Shown piece after piece: positions 16,201-25,201 of a stretch of DNA of 64,000 nt. Numbering within the stretch: position 1 is the stretch's first letter; every line of letters starts with the position of its first letter. Under the pieces are notes generated by a model. It saw only the letters and a program-made list of their open reading frames with translations, had not been told where the DNA came from and did not search any database. The DNA comes from Streptomyces nymphaeiformis. Its GTDB lineage: Bacteria; Actinomycetota; Actinomycetes; Streptomycetales; Streptomycetaceae. Both the position numbers and the translations under genes were made by a program. The stretch spans positions 62,001 through 126,000 of the forward strand of contig NZ_JACHJY010000005.1 of assembly GCF_014203895.1 (NCBI RefSeq), read 5' to 3'.

Positions 16201-17004
16201 TCAGGCTGTTGCTGTCTTCTTGCGCCGGTTGGTGATGATCTGCCCGGCCATGACCATCAGTACCGCGAGGACGAACATCGCCGTACCGATGACATTGATC
16301 TGAACGGGGGTGCCACGCTGCGCCGAGCCCCACACGAACATGGGGAAGGTGACGGTGGAGCCCGCGTTGAAGTTGGTGATGATGAAGTCGTCGAACGAGA
16401 GCGCGAAGGCGAGCAGCGCGCCGGCGGCGATGCCGGGCGCGGCGATCGGCAGGGTCACGCGCAGGAAGGTCTGCGTCGGTCCCGCGTAGAGGTCGCGCGC
16501 GGCCTCCTCCAGGCGCGGGTCCATGGACATGACCCGGGCCTTGACCGCCGTCACGACGAACGACAGACAGAACATGATGTGGGCGATCAGGACCGTCCAG
16601 AAGCCCAGTTCGACGCCCATGTTGAGGAAGAGCGTGAGCAGGGAGGCGGCCATGACGACCTCGGGCATCGCCATCGGCAGGAAGATCAGCGAGTTGATCG
16701 CGCCGCGCGCCCGGAAGCGGTAGCGGACCAGCGCGAAGGCGATCATCGTGCCGAGGACGACCGCTCCGACCGTCGCCCAGGCGGCGAGCTGGAGCGAGAG
16801 CGAGAGCGACTCGCACATGTCGGCGACGCCGCAGGGGTCCTTCCAGGCGTCGAGCGAGAACTCCTGCCAGGAGTAGTTGAAGCGCCCCTTCGGCTTGTTG
16901 AAGGAGAACGCCATCACGACGAGGTTGGGCAGGATCATGTACGCGAGCGTCAGCAGGCCCGCGATGACGACGAGGTTCTTCCGTATCCAGCGCATCGTCC
17001 GCAT
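16201..17004 (-). CDS. potC: Polyamine ABC transporter permease PotC
   Basis: A 267-aa inner-membrane permease with six predicted helices and the cytoplasmic EAA loop EEAARDLYAGPTQTFLRVTLP, which contacts the ATPase. Starting at ATG 17004, it overlaps the potB stop as TAATG, so translation is coupled. It pairs with PotB to form the translocation path for spermidine/putrescine. Its place between potB and the oxidoreductase matches the usual potABCD layout. The family call is strong; specificity is inferred from PotD and the catabolic neighbours. Confidence 0.92.
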   Translation of the reverse strand: MRTMRWIRKNLVVIAGLLTLAYMILPNLVVMAFSFNKPKGRFNYSWQEFSLDAWKDPCGVADMCESLSLSLQLAAWATVGAVVLGTMIAFALVRYRFRARGAINSLIFLPMAMPEVVMAASLLTLFLNMGVELGFWTVLIAHIMFCLSFVVTAVKARVMSMDPRLEEAARDLYAGPTQTFLRVTLPIAAPGIAAGALLAFALSFDDFIITNFNAGSTVTFPMFVWGSAQRGTPVQINVIGTAMFVLAVLMVMAGQIITNRRKKTATA

Positions 17005-17930
17005 TAGACCAAGTCCTCCGTTCCGGCACGGCGGATGTACACGGTGACCATGCCGAGCACGATCGCCATGAGGATGAAGGAGAGCGCGGCCGCCGTCGGG
17101 TAGTCGAGCACCCGGAGGAACTGCGACTGGATGACGTTTCCGACCATCTTGGTGTCGGTGGAGCCGAGCAGTTCGGCGTTGACGTAGTCGCCGCTCGCCG
17201 GGATGAAGGTGAGCAGGGTGCCGGAGACGACGCCGGGCATCGACAGCGGGAAGGTCACCTTGCGGAAGGTGGTCGCCGGGGAGGCGTACAGGTCCTGCGC
17301 GGCCTCGTGCAGCCGGCCGTCGATCCGCTCCAGGGAGGTGTAGAGGGGCAGGATCATGAAGGGCAGGAAGTTGTACGTGAGTCCGGTGACCACCGCCATC
17401 GGGGTGGCGAGGACGCGGCTGCCCTCGGTCCAGCCGAGCCAGTCGGTCACGTCCAGGAAGTGCAGGGCGTTGAGTGCGCCGACCACGACGCTGTCGTCGG
17501 CCAGGATCGTCTTCCACGCGAGCGTGCGGATGAGGAAGCTGGTGAAGAACGGCGCGATGACGAGGACGAGGAGCAGGTTCCGCCAGCGGCCGGCCTTGAA
17601 GGCGATCAGGTACGCCAGCGGGTAGCCGAGCAGCAGGCAGAGCAGGGTCGCGGTCCCGGCGTACAGCAGGGAGCGGACGAACTGCGGCCAGTACTCCTGG
17701 AAGGCGTCCCAGTAGGTCTGGAAGTGCCAGGTGACCTCGAAGCCCTTCTCCAGGGAGCCGGTCTGGACCGAGGTCGAGGCCTGGTAGACCATCGGCAGCG
17801 CGAAGAAGACGAGCAGCCAGATGATGCCGGGGATCAGCAGCCAGTACGGGACGAGCCGCTTGCGGGTGGAGGGCTTGCGCAGAACCGGTTCCTCTATCGG
17901 AGGAGCCTCTTCCGTCAGGGTCGCGGTCAC
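17004..17930 (-). CDS. potB: Polyamine ABC transporter permease PotB
   Basis: A 308-aa permease with a 20-residue acidic N-terminal extension, six membrane segments and the EAA-loop motif HEAAQDLYASPATTFRKVTFP. GTG 17930 overlaps the potA stop by 4 bp (GTGA), so potA, potB and potC form a tight translational chain. It forms the heterodimeric channel with PotC. Confidence 0.92.
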   Translation of the reverse strand: MTATLTEEAPPIEEPVLRKPSTRKRLVPYWLLIPGIIWLLVFFALPMVYQASTSVQTGSLEKGFEVTWHFQTYWDAFQEYWPQFVRSLLYAGTATLLCLLLGYPLAYLIAFKAGRWRNLLLVLVIAPFFTSFLIRTLAWKTILADDSVVVGALNALHFLDVTDWLGWTEGSRVLATPMAVVTGLTYNFLPFMILPLYTSLERIDGRLHEAAQDLYASPATTFRKVTFPLSMPGVVSGTLLTFIPASGDYVNAELLGSTDTKMVGNVIQSQFLRVLDYPTAAALSFILMAIVLGMVTVYIRRAGTEDLV

Positions 17931-19075
17931 GAGGCGTCCTCCACCGTCTCCACGCCCGCGTCGATGTCCTGCGCCGCGTCGAGGCCGAAGGTGTGCGCCG
18001 GGTTCCAGTGCAGGACGACCTCGGCGCCGGGCACGAGCCGGGTGTCCCGCTCGATGTTCTGCTCGTAGACCTGGAGCTCCGCGCCCGCCGGCGAGTTCAC
18101 CACGTACTGGGTGGAGACGCCGATGAAGGAGGAGTCGACGATCCGGCCGGTCACCCGGTTGCGGCCGTCGGCGATCGTGCCCGCGTCGTCGGCGTGCGCG
18201 AGCGAGATCTTCTCGGGGCGGACGCCCACGAGCACCTTGCCGCCCTGGCGGACGGCGGAGGTACAGCGGTCGCCGGGGATGCGGAGCTTGCCGCCGCCGG
18301 CCGTGACGAGCACGTCGGCGCCGGTCTCCAGGACCTCGGCCTCGATCAGGTTCGAGGTGCCGAGGAAGTTGGCGACGAAGGTGGTCTGCGGGTTCTCGTA
18401 GAGGTCGGCGGGGGCGCCGAGCTGCTCGACCCGGCCGCCGTTCATCACCGCGACCTGGTCGGCCATCGTCATGGCCTCCTCCTGGTCGTGGGTGACGTGC
18501 ACGAAGGTGATGCCGACCTCGGTCTGGATCCGCTTGAGCTCCAGCTGCATCTGGCGGCGCAGCTTGAGGTCGAGGGCGCCGAGCGGCTCGTCGAGGAGGA
18601 GCACCTGCGGGTGGTTGATGAGCGCGCGGGCCACGGCGACGCGCTGCTGCTGGCCGCCGGAGAGCTGGTGCGGCTTGTGGTGGGCCTTGTCGCCGAGCTG
18701 GACGAGCTCCAGCATGTCGTCGACCTGCTTCTTCACGGACTTGATGCCGCGGCGGCGCAGGCCGAAGGCGATGTTCTCGGAGATGTCCATGTGCGGGAAG
18801 AGCGCGTAGGACTGGAAGACGGTGTTGACCGGCCGCTTGTAGGGCGGGAGGTCGGTGACGTCCTTGTCGCCGAGGAAGACGGTGCCGGTGCTCGGGTCCT
18901 CCAGGCCGGCGATCATGCGCAGCGTGGTGGTCTTGCCGCAGCCGGAGGCGCCGAGCAGGGCGAAGAAGGAGCCCTGCGGGACGGTCAGGTCGAGCGGGTG
19001 GACGGCGGTGAACGAGCCGTACGACTTGCTGATCCCGGAGAGACGGACGTCGCCGCCGGTGTTCTTGTCAGTCAT
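17927..19075 (-). CDS. potA: Polyamine ABC transporter ATPase PotA
   Basis: A 382-aa ATPase energising polyamine import. Intact motifs: Walker A GASGCGKTT, Q-loop FQSYALFPHM, signature LSGGQQQRVAVARAL, Walker B VLLLDEPLGALD and the switch His in VTHDQEEA. A C-terminal TOBE domain (about residues 280-365) is typical of the PotA/MalK group and may mediate regulation. ATG 19075. It is 43 bp downstream of potD and overlaps potB. Confidence 0.93.
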   Translation of the reverse strand: MTDKNTGGDVRLSGISKSYGSFTAVHPLDLTVPQGSFFALLGASGCGKTTTLRMIAGLEDPSTGTVFLGDKDVTDLPPYKRPVNTVFQSYALFPHMDISENIAFGLRRRGIKSVKKQVDDMLELVQLGDKAHHKPHQLSGGQQQRVAVARALINHPQVLLLDEPLGALDLKLRRQMQLELKRIQTEVGITFVHVTHDQEEAMTMADQVAVMNGGRVEQLGAPADLYENPQTTFVANFLGTSNLIEAEVLETGADVLVTAGGGKLRIPGDRCTSAVRQGGKVLVGVRPEKISLAHADDAGTIADGRNRVTGRIVDSSFIGVSTQYVVNSPAGAELQVYEQNIERDTRLVPGAEVVLHWNPAHTFGLDAAQDIDAGVETVEDAS

Positions 19076-19118
19076 GGGTTGCGGTCCCAGGGAGTGAGAG
19101 AGGTGGACGAGGCCGGAC

Positions 19119-20366
19119 TCAGGCGCCGATGAGCTTGGCGAACTTCTCCTCGTACGCCGTCTCCTCCGCGCTGCTGAGCGAGCGGAAGGCGTGCGACTTC
19201 TTGGCCATGGCCTTGTCCGGGAGGATCAGCGTGTTGCTCGCGAGCTCGGGGTCGATCTTGGTGAGCTCGTCCTTCACCCCGTCGACGGGGCAGACGTAGT
19301 TGATGTACGCGGCGAGCTGGGCGGCGGCGGGAAGCTCGTAGTAGTAGTCGATGAGCTTCTCGGCGTTCGTCTTGTGCTTGGCCTGCGCGGGGACGAGCAG
19401 GTTGTCGCTGGAGGTGATGTAACCGGCGGACGGGATGGCGTACTTGATGTCCGGGTTGTCCGCCTGGAGCTGGATGATGTCGCCGGCCCAGGCGAGGCAG
19501 GCCGCGATGTCGCCCTTGTCCAGGTCGGAGGTGTAGTCGTTGCCGGTGAAGCGGCGGATCTGCTTCTTGTCGACGCCCTTCTGGAGGCGGCCGATCGCCG
19601 CGTCGTAGTCGGCGTCCGTGAACTTCCCGGGGTCCTTGCCCATGTCGAGCAGGGTCATGCCGATCGAGTCGCGCATCTCGGTGAGGAAGCCGACCCGGCC
19701 CTTGAGCGACGGGTCGTCGAGGAGCTGGGTGACCGAGTCGACCTTCTTGCCGCCGGTCGCCTTGACGTTGTAGGCGATGACGGTCGAGATGCCGGTCCAG
19801 GGGTACGAGTAGGAGCGGCCCGGGTCCCAGTCGGGTCGGCGGAACTGGGCGGACAGGTTCGCGTACGCGTTGGGCAGGTTGGCCGGGTCGAGCTTCTGGG
19901 CCCAGCCGAGCCGGATGATGCGGGCGGCGAGCCAGTCGGTGACGCATATCAGGTCGCGGCCGGTGTCCTGGCCGGCCGCGAGCTGCGGCTTGATCTTGCC
20001 GAAGAACTCGACGTTGTCGTTGATGTCCTCGGTGTACTTGACCTTGATCCCGGTGCGCTTCGTGAACGCCTCCAGGGTCGGGCGGGACTTCTCGTCCTCG
20101 CTGACGTCCATGTACTCGGTCCAGTTGGAGAAGGCGACGGACTTCTCCTTGGCCGACACGTCGATGGACGCGGGCCCCTGGCCCTCCCGCTTGGCCGGCG
20201 GAATGCCGCAGGCGCTCAGGCCGGCGAGACCGCCGACCGTGAGCGCTCCGACGCCGCCCGCGCGCAGCATCGAACGGCGGGTGAGGGCGCCCCGGCCGCT
20301 CGTCATGCTGCGCCGTATCGCCGCCAACTGCGCCGCGGACAGGCTGTCGGGCTCGTACTGCTCCAT
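19119..20366 (-). CDS. potD: Spermidine/putrescine-binding lipoprotein PotD
   Basis: A 415-aa extracytoplasmic substrate-binding protein. The N-terminus has an extended n-region with a twin-arginine motif (LTRRSMLRAGG) and a lipobox ending LSAC, so it is probably a Tat-exported lipoprotein. The mature part has the PotD-typical NWTEYMD at the first strand, FFGKIKPQL, and the cluster IRRFTGNDYTSDL. It delivers polyamines to PotBC. The start is ATG 20366, 49 bp downstream of the aldehyde dehydrogenase. A paralogue lies at 30213-31400. Confidence 0.91.
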   Translation of the reverse strand: MEQYEPDSLSAAQLAAIRRSMTSGRGALTRRSMLRAGGVGALTVGGLAGLSACGIPPAKREGQGPASIDVSAKEKSVAFSNWTEYMDVSEDEKSRPTLEAFTKRTGIKVKYTEDINDNVEFFGKIKPQLAAGQDTGRDLICVTDWLAARIIRLGWAQKLDPANLPNAYANLSAQFRRPDWDPGRSYSYPWTGISTVIAYNVKATGGKKVDSVTQLLDDPSLKGRVGFLTEMRDSIGMTLLDMGKDPGKFTDADYDAAIGRLQKGVDKKQIRRFTGNDYTSDLDKGDIAACLAWAGDIIQLQADNPDIKYAIPSAGYITSSDNLLVPAQAKHKTNAEKLIDYYYELPAAAQLAAYINYVCPVDGVKDELTKIDPELASNTLILPDKAMAKKSHAFRSLSSAEETAYEEKFAKLIGA

Positions 20367-20415
20367 GCGCTGTGCCCTTTCGGGATGGGTGGGCCGCTGG
20401 TCGGGCGGCGAGCTG

Positions 20416-21930
20416 CTATCGGTCCCCGAAGATCGTGCGGTGCCAGTCCTTGGCCGCCACCGCCGTGTTGTCGAACATCACATGCTTGACCTGCGTGTAC
20501 TCCTCGAAGGAGTACGCCGACATGTCCTTTCCGTATCCTGACGCCTTGGTGCCGCCGTGGGGCATCTCGCTGATGATCGGGATGTGGTCGTTTACCCACA
20601 CGCATCCCGCCTTGATCTCCCGCGTGGCACGGTTGGCCCGGTAGACGTCACGGCTCCAGGCGGAGGCCGCGAGGCCGTAGGGGGTGTCGTTGGCGAGCCG
20701 GATGCCCTCGTCGTCGCCGTCGAAGGGCAGGGCCACCAGGACCGGACCGAAGATCTCCGACTGCACGACCTCGCTGTCCTGCGCGGCGCCGGTGATCAGG
20801 GTGGGACGGTAGTATGCGCCGTTCTTGAGCTCTCCACCAGGGGCTTCGCCGCCGGTGACGACGGTGGCGTAGCCGCGGGCGCGCTCGACGAAGCCGGCGA
20901 CGCTGTCGCGGTGGCGGTGGCTGACGAGCGGACCGAGGTCGGTGCCGGGCGCGAAGGGGTCGCCGACGCGGACGGACTCCATGAGCTCGGCGACCCGGGC
21001 GACGAAGGCGTCGAAGAGCGGACGCTGGACGTACGCGCGCGTGGCGGCGGTGCAGTCCTGGCCGCTGTTGATGAGGGAGGCGGCGACGGCGCCCTGCGCG
21101 GCGGCCTCCAGGTCGGCGTCGTCGAAGACGAGGAACGGGGCCTTGCCGCCGAGTTCGAGGTGGAGCCGCTTCACGGTCGCGGTGGCGACCTCGGCGACCC
21201 GCTTGCCGACCGGGGTGGAGCCGGTGAACGAGGTCATGACGACGTCGGGGTGGCCGACGAGGTGCTCGCCGACGACCCGGCCGGAGCCGCTGACGACGTT
21301 GACGACACCGTCGGGGATGCCGGCCTCCTTCGCCGCCATCGCGAACATCAGCGAGGTCAGCGGGGTGATCTCGGCCGGCTTCAGGACGATCGTGTTGCCG
21401 GCGGCGATCGCCGGGAGGATCTTCCAGGCGGCCATCTGGAGCGGGTAGTTCCAGGGGGCGATGGAGCCGATGACGCCGATCGGCTCGCGGCGGATGTACG
21501 AGGTGTGGTCGCCGCTGTACTCCGCGGCCGACTGGCCCTGGAGGTGGCGGGCGGCCCCGGCGAAGAAGGCCGCGTTGTCGATCGTGCCGGGCACGTCGAA
21601 CTCGGTGGTCAGCTTGAGCGGCTTGCCGCACTGGAGCGACTCGACGCGGGCGATGTCCTCCGCCCAGTCGGCGAGGACGCCGGCGAGGCGGTGCAGCGCG
21701 TCGGAGCGCTCGCCCGGGGTGGCGCCCGCCCAGCCGGGGAAGGCGGCCTTGGCGGCGGCGACGGCCTCGTCCACGTCGGCGGTGGAGGCCAGCGCGTACG
21801 TGTAGACGCTCTCGCCGGTGGCCGGGTCGATCACGCTGTGTTCCCGATCCGAGGTTCCGGCGCGGAGCCTTCCGCCGATGTACTGCGCGCCGTCCGCGAA
21901 GCGGTCCGTCACCTGGAAGCGGTTGGTCAT
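20416..21930 (-). CDS. Aldehyde dehydrogenase, probably gamma-aminobutyraldehyde-type
   Basis: A 504-aa NAD(P)-dependent aldehyde dehydrogenase. Motifs: APWNYPLQMAAWK for cofactor entry, FTGSTPVGKRV, the general base Glu in LELGGKAPFLVF, and the catalytic Cys in INSGQDCTAATR. The GQDC context is typical of betaine/aminobutyraldehyde dehydrogenases (PatD/PuuC-like). It leads the potDABC-oxidoreductase operon, so it most likely oxidises the aminoaldehyde made from putrescine or a conjugate. The start ATG 21930 is used because it begins the conserved region; upstream in-frame sequence crosses the promoter. Paralogue at 31520-32956. Confidence 0.87.
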   Translation of the reverse strand: MTNRFQVTDRFADGAQYIGGRLRAGTSDREHSVIDPATGESVYTYALASTADVDEAVAAAKAAFPGWAGATPGERSDALHRLAGVLADWAEDIARVESLQCGKPLKLTTEFDVPGTIDNAAFFAGAARHLQGQSAAEYSGDHTSYIRREPIGVIGSIAPWNYPLQMAAWKILPAIAAGNTIVLKPAEITPLTSLMFAMAAKEAGIPDGVVNVVSGSGRVVGEHLVGHPDVVMTSFTGSTPVGKRVAEVATATVKRLHLELGGKAPFLVFDDADLEAAAQGAVAASLINSGQDCTAATRAYVQRPLFDAFVARVAELMESVRVGDPFAPGTDLGPLVSHRHRDSVAGFVERARGYATVVTGGEAPGGELKNGAYYRPTLITGAAQDSEVVQSEIFGPVLVALPFDGDDEGIRLANDTPYGLAASAWSRDVYRANRATREIKAGCVWVNDHIPIISEMPHGGTKASGYGKDMSAYSFEEYTQVKHVMFDNTAVAAKDWHRTIFGDR

Positions 21931-21966
21931 GGCGCTCTCCGTTGTCCCAGCTCGAATTGAGTGCCG

Positions 21967-22033
21967 ATCCTGACAGAGGGAAGACCGCCCAACAAGTGAT
22001 TCCGTTGTTGCCTTTTGGTTACGCGACGGAATC
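21967..22033 (-). promoter_or_regulatory. Predicted promoter of the polyamine operon with an adjacent inverted repeat
   Basis: On the minus strand TTGTTG (21990-21995) and CAGGAT (21967-21972) are 17 bp apart, a good housekeeping-type promoter about 37 bp upstream of the aldehyde dehydrogenase ATG. Immediately upstream lies an inverted repeat, GATTCCGT (21998-22005) and ACGGAATC (22026-22033), with centres 28 bp apart. The stretch is unusually AT-rich for this genome. A regulator of polyamine use may bind here; none is identified. Confidence 0.5.
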
Positions 22034-22105
22034 GGTCGACCATGTGTCGAGGTGGCCGGAAAATCTCCGTACGGAATGTCTGTGGTGGCTGCCAGACTCG
22101 CATGT

Positions 22106-22654
22106 ATGACCAAGATCGAAGAGCTGACGCAGCAGGTCACGCGTGGTGACCGAGTGAAGTGGCTGCACTTCTGGGGGCACCGTCCGCACCCCGACGGCCG
22201 CCTCTCGGCGAGCTGTCTCAGCCAGTGGTGGCCGGCACCCTTCGTGGTCGACGGCGTGGCCTACGCGACCGCCGAGCACTGGATGATGGCCGCCAAGGCC
22301 CGCCTCTTCCGGGACGCGGACGCCGAGCGGGCCGCGCTGACCGCCCGTACCCCCGCGGAGGCCAAGAAGGCCGGGCGCCTCGTGCGGGACTTCGACGAGG
22401 CGGTCTGGGAGCGGGAGCGCTTCGGGATCGTCGTCGAGGGCAGCGTCCACAAGTTCTCCTCGGACGGGGCCCTGCGGGCGTACCTGGTCGGGACCGGCGA
22501 GCGCGTCCTCGTGGAGGCGAGCCCGCTGGACCGCGTCTGGGGCATCGGCCTCGCCGCCGACGCCCCCGAGGCGTACGACCCCTCCCGCTGGCGCGGGCTC
22601 AACCTGCTGGGCTTCGCGCTCATGGAGGCGCGGGAGCGGCTGCGCGCCGGGTGA
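22106..22654 (+). CDS. NADAR-family N-glycosidase
   Basis: A 182-aa NADAR (YbiA-like) protein. Typical features are FWGH near the N-terminus, LSQWWPAPFVVDG, the conserved YATAEHWMMAAKARLF helix, and WRGLNLLGFALMEARE at the end. Characterised relatives hydrolyse N-glycosidic bonds of early riboflavin intermediates (plant/bacterial YbiA) or reverse guanine ADP-ribosylation. Which reaction applies here cannot be told. ATG 22106 begins the homologous part. It is transcribed away from the polyamine operon and ends in a bidirectional terminator. Confidence 0.87.
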   Translation: MTKIEELTQQVTRGDRVKWLHFWGHRPHPDGRLSASCLSQWWPAPFVVDGVAYATAEHWMMAAKARLFRDADAERAALTARTPAEAKKAGRLVRDFDEAVWERERFGIVVEGSVHKFSSDGALRAYLVGTGERVLVEASPLDRVWGIGLAADAPEAYDPSRWRGLNLLGFALMEARERLRAG

Positions 22655-22660
22655 CGCGCG

Positions 22661-22694
22661 AGAGGGCCCCGCACCGGTGGGTGCGGGGCCCTCT
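22661..22694. terminator. Bidirectional terminator between convergent genes
   Basis: A perfect 15-bp stem (AGAGGGCCCCGCACC at 22661-22675 with 22680-22694) and a 4-nt loop lie between the NADAR and DUF4190 stops. It would serve both convergent transcripts. Confidence 0.85.
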
Positions 22695-22707
22695 CTCCAG
22701 GAGCTCG

Positions 22708-23385
22708 TCAGCGGGGAGCGCTGAGCGAGGTCTCCGTCGACGACCAGGGGTCGGTGCCGCTGTCGCTCCACTCGTCCGCGTGCGTGACGAGGAAGACGAT
22801 GAGCGCGATGCCCGCGAGGCCCAGGGCGATGCCGATGGAGCCGAGCACGATGCCGGTGACGGCCTGCCCCTTGTTGTTCGCCTCGCCCCGCAGGTGCCGC
22901 TTGCGGCCCGCGATGCCCAGCGGCAGCGCGATCCCGCCCAGGATCAGGCCGAGGATGCCGTACGAGCAGAAGGCGAGGACGACCGCGCAGATGCCGAGCA
23001 CCATCGCGGCGGTGCCCATCCCGTTGTTCGCCGGCTGCTGCCAGCCGGGCTGGCCGTATCCCGGGGCCGGGTAGCCGTACCCCGTGGCGGCCGGAGGCGT
23101 CGGGGCCGGCGGATAGCCGTACGCGCCGGCCGTGTTCGCCGCCGGGTAGCCGTACCCGGGCGTGACCGCCGGGCCGCCGGGGGCGACCGGAGGCGGCGGG
23201 ACGTCCCCGGCAGGAGCGCCGGGTCCGCCCGGCGCGGCCGGGAAGGACGTCATGGTCGGCTGGTCGTGCACCGGCGAGGGCGACGGCGTCGCCGGCTTGC
23301 TGAGTTCCACCCCGTCGCGGTTCGGCGGAGCCCATGGGTCGGTCGGGTCGTACCCGCCCTGCGACTGGTCTCGGTTGTCAGACAT
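22708..23385 (-). CDS. DUF4190 membrane protein with Pro/Gly/Tyr-rich N-terminus
   Basis: A 225-aa protein. Residues 1-125 are low-complexity (Pro-rich, with YGYP repeats) and probably cytoplasmic and disordered. Two hydrophobic helices follow, separated by a basic loop (GRKRHLRGEANNKGQA), the DUF4190 arrangement common in actinobacteria. Function unknown; relatives are often linked to cell-envelope processes. ATG 23385. It ends at the shared terminator. Confidence 0.82.
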   Translation of the reverse strand: MSDNRDQSQGGYDPTDPWAPPNRDGVELSKPATPSPSPVHDQPTMTSFPAAPGGPGAPAGDVPPPPVAPGGPAVTPGYGYPAANTAGAYGYPPAPTPPAATGYGYPAPGYGQPGWQQPANNGMGTAAMVLGICAVVLAFCSYGILGLILGGIALPLGIAGRKRHLRGEANNKGQAVTGIVLGSIGIALGLAGIALIVFLVTHADEWSDSGTDPWSSTETSLSAPR

Positions 23386-23460
23386 GGGCCTCCCCCATCG
23401 TGGTCACGTCATGCTACGGCCTCGCCCCTGGGAGGGATGCGCCCGGCCTACGATGACCCG

Positions 23461-24492
23461 ATGACCGATCTGCACCCCTTCATCGCGGGACTTCCCAAGG
23501 CCGAGCTGCACGTCCACCACGTCGGCTCCGCCTCGCCCCGGATCGTCTCCGAACTCTCGGCCCGGCACCCGGACTCCAAGGTCCCCACGGACCCGGAGGC
23601 GATCGCCAACTACTTCACGTTCACGGACTTCGCCCACTTCATCGACGTCTACCTGTCCGTCGTCGACCTGGTCCGCACCCCGGAGGACGTCCGGCTGCTG
23701 ACCTTCGAGATCGCCCGGGACATGGCCCGGCAGAACATCCGCTACGCCGAACTGACCATCACCCCGTACTCCTCTACCCGTCGCGGCATCGACGAGCGCG
23801 CCTTCATGGCGGCGATCGAGGACGCCCGCAAGGCCGCCGAGGCCGAGTTCGGCACGATCCTGCGCTGGTGCTTCGACATCCCCGGCGAGGCCGGCCTCGC
23901 CTCCGCCGAGGAGACCGCGCGGCTCGCCACCACCGACGGGCTGCGCCCTGAGGGCCTGGTCTCCTTCGGTCTCGGCGGCCCGGAGATCGGCGTGCCGCGC
24001 CCGCAGTTCAAGCCGTACTTCGACCTGGCCCGCGCGGCCGGCCTGCACTCCGTCCCGCACGCCGGCGAGACGACCGGCCCCCAGACCGTCTGGGACGCGA
24101 TCCGCGAGCTCGGCGCCGAGCGCATCGGCCACGGCACCAGCTCCGCCCAGGACCCCGAGCTCCTCGCGTACCTCGCCGAGCACCGGATCGCCCTGGAGGT
24201 GTGCCCGACGTCGAACATCGCGACCCGGGCCGTCGCCACCCTGGAGGAGCACCCGATCCGGCAGTTCGTCGACGCCGGGGTCCTCGTCACGATCAACAGC
24301 GACGACCCGCCGATGTTCGGCACGGACCTCAACAACGAGTACGCCGTCGCCGCCCGTCTCCTCGGCCTCGACGAGCGCGGTGTCGCCGCCCTCGCCAAGA
24401 ACGCGGTGGAGGCCTCCTTCCTCGACGCGGAGGGCAAGGCCCGGATCGCCGCCGAGATCGACACGTACACGAACGACTGGCTGGCGCGCTGA
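23461..24492 (+). CDS. Adenosine deaminase-superfamily enzyme, probably aminodeoxyfutalosine deaminase
   Basis: A 343-aa amidohydrolase of the cog1816 type. Metal and catalytic motifs are present: ELHVHHVG on strand 1, the later VPHAGE, GHGTS, and NSDDPPMFGT near the C-terminus. Classical adenosine deaminases have HLHLDG in the first motif; here it is HVHHVGS. A related Streptomyces enzyme (Sav2595, from memory) deaminates 6-aminodeoxyfutalosine in the menaquinone (futalosine) pathway, so that activity is more likely than adenosine deamination. ATG 23461. It is followed after 19 bp by a GDPD gene. Confidence 0.82.
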   Translation: MTDLHPFIAGLPKAELHVHHVGSASPRIVSELSARHPDSKVPTDPEAIANYFTFTDFAHFIDVYLSVVDLVRTPEDVRLLTFEIARDMARQNIRYAELTITPYSSTRRGIDERAFMAAIEDARKAAEAEFGTILRWCFDIPGEAGLASAEETARLATTDGLRPEGLVSFGLGGPEIGVPRPQFKPYFDLARAAGLHSVPHAGETTGPQTVWDAIRELGAERIGHGTSSAQDPELLAYLAEHRIALEVCPTSNIATRAVATLEEHPIRQFVDAGVLVTINSDDPPMFGTDLNNEYAVAARLLGLDERGVAALAKNAVEASFLDAEGKARIAAEIDTYTNDWLAR

Positions 24493-24511
24493 CGCCGACG
24501 AGAATGGGGCC

Positions 24512-25201
24512 ATGCGCCCTGTCACTGTCGTAGCCCACCGCGGCGACCCGTACCGCGTCCGTGAGAACACGCTCCCCTCGATCGCCTCGGCGATCGAGCG
24601 GGGGGCGGACGCCGTCGAGATCGACGTCCGGCTGACGAAGGACGGCGTGCCCGTCCTCCTCCACGACGACACCCTGAAGCGGCTGTGGCGCCACGACCGG
24701 CCGCTCGCGGAGCTCCCGTACGAGCAGCTGCGCGAGCTGACCGGCGACGGCGTGCCGACGCTCCGCGAGGCGCTGCTGACCGCCGGGGACCACCGGCTGA
24801 TGCTGGACCTGCCGGGCGGGAACGAGGACTCGGTCCGCCGGATCGTCGGCACGGTCCGCGAGTGCGGGGCCGGGGAGCGCGTCTACTACTGCGCGGGCGC
24901 CGTCGCCATGCTCCAGGTGCGGGCCGCCGACCCGGCCGCGGAGATCGCCCTGACCTGGACCTCGCTCGCCCCGCCCCGGCGGGTGCTGCTCGACGCCGTG
25001 CGGCCGCACTGGCTCAACTACCGTTTCGGTCTGGTGAGTCGGGAGCTGGCCGAGCGGGTGCACCGGGACGGGCTGCTCGTCTCGGCCTGGACGGCGGACA
25101 CCGCGCGGACGATGCGTAAGCTGATCAAGAACGGAGCCGACTCGATCACGACGAACCGGCCCGACACCCTCGCCGCCCTGCTGCGAAAGGCTCGCGCGTG
25201 A
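24512..25201 (+). CDS. Glycerophosphodiester phosphodiesterase
   Basis: A 229-aa GDPD-family TIM barrel. It carries VVAHRGDPYRVRENTLPS, the acidic metal ligands in AVEIDVRLTKDGVPVLLHDD, and the C-terminal SAWTADTARTM. It would hydrolyse glycerophosphodiesters to an alcohol and glycerol-3-phosphate, probably in the cytoplasm since no signal peptide is present. ATG 24512; its TGA overlaps the GTG of the next gene, so the two are coupled. Confidence 0.87.
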   Translation: MRPVTVVAHRGDPYRVRENTLPSIASAIERGADAVEIDVRLTKDGVPVLLHDDTLKRLWRHDRPLAELPYEQLRELTGDGVPTLREALLTAGDHRLMLDLPGGNEDSVRRIVGTVRECGAGERVYYCAGAVAMLQVRAADPAAEIALTWTSLAPPRRVLLDAVRPHWLNYRFGLVSRELAERVHRDGLLVSAWTADTARTMRKLIKNGADSITTNRPDTLAALLRKARA

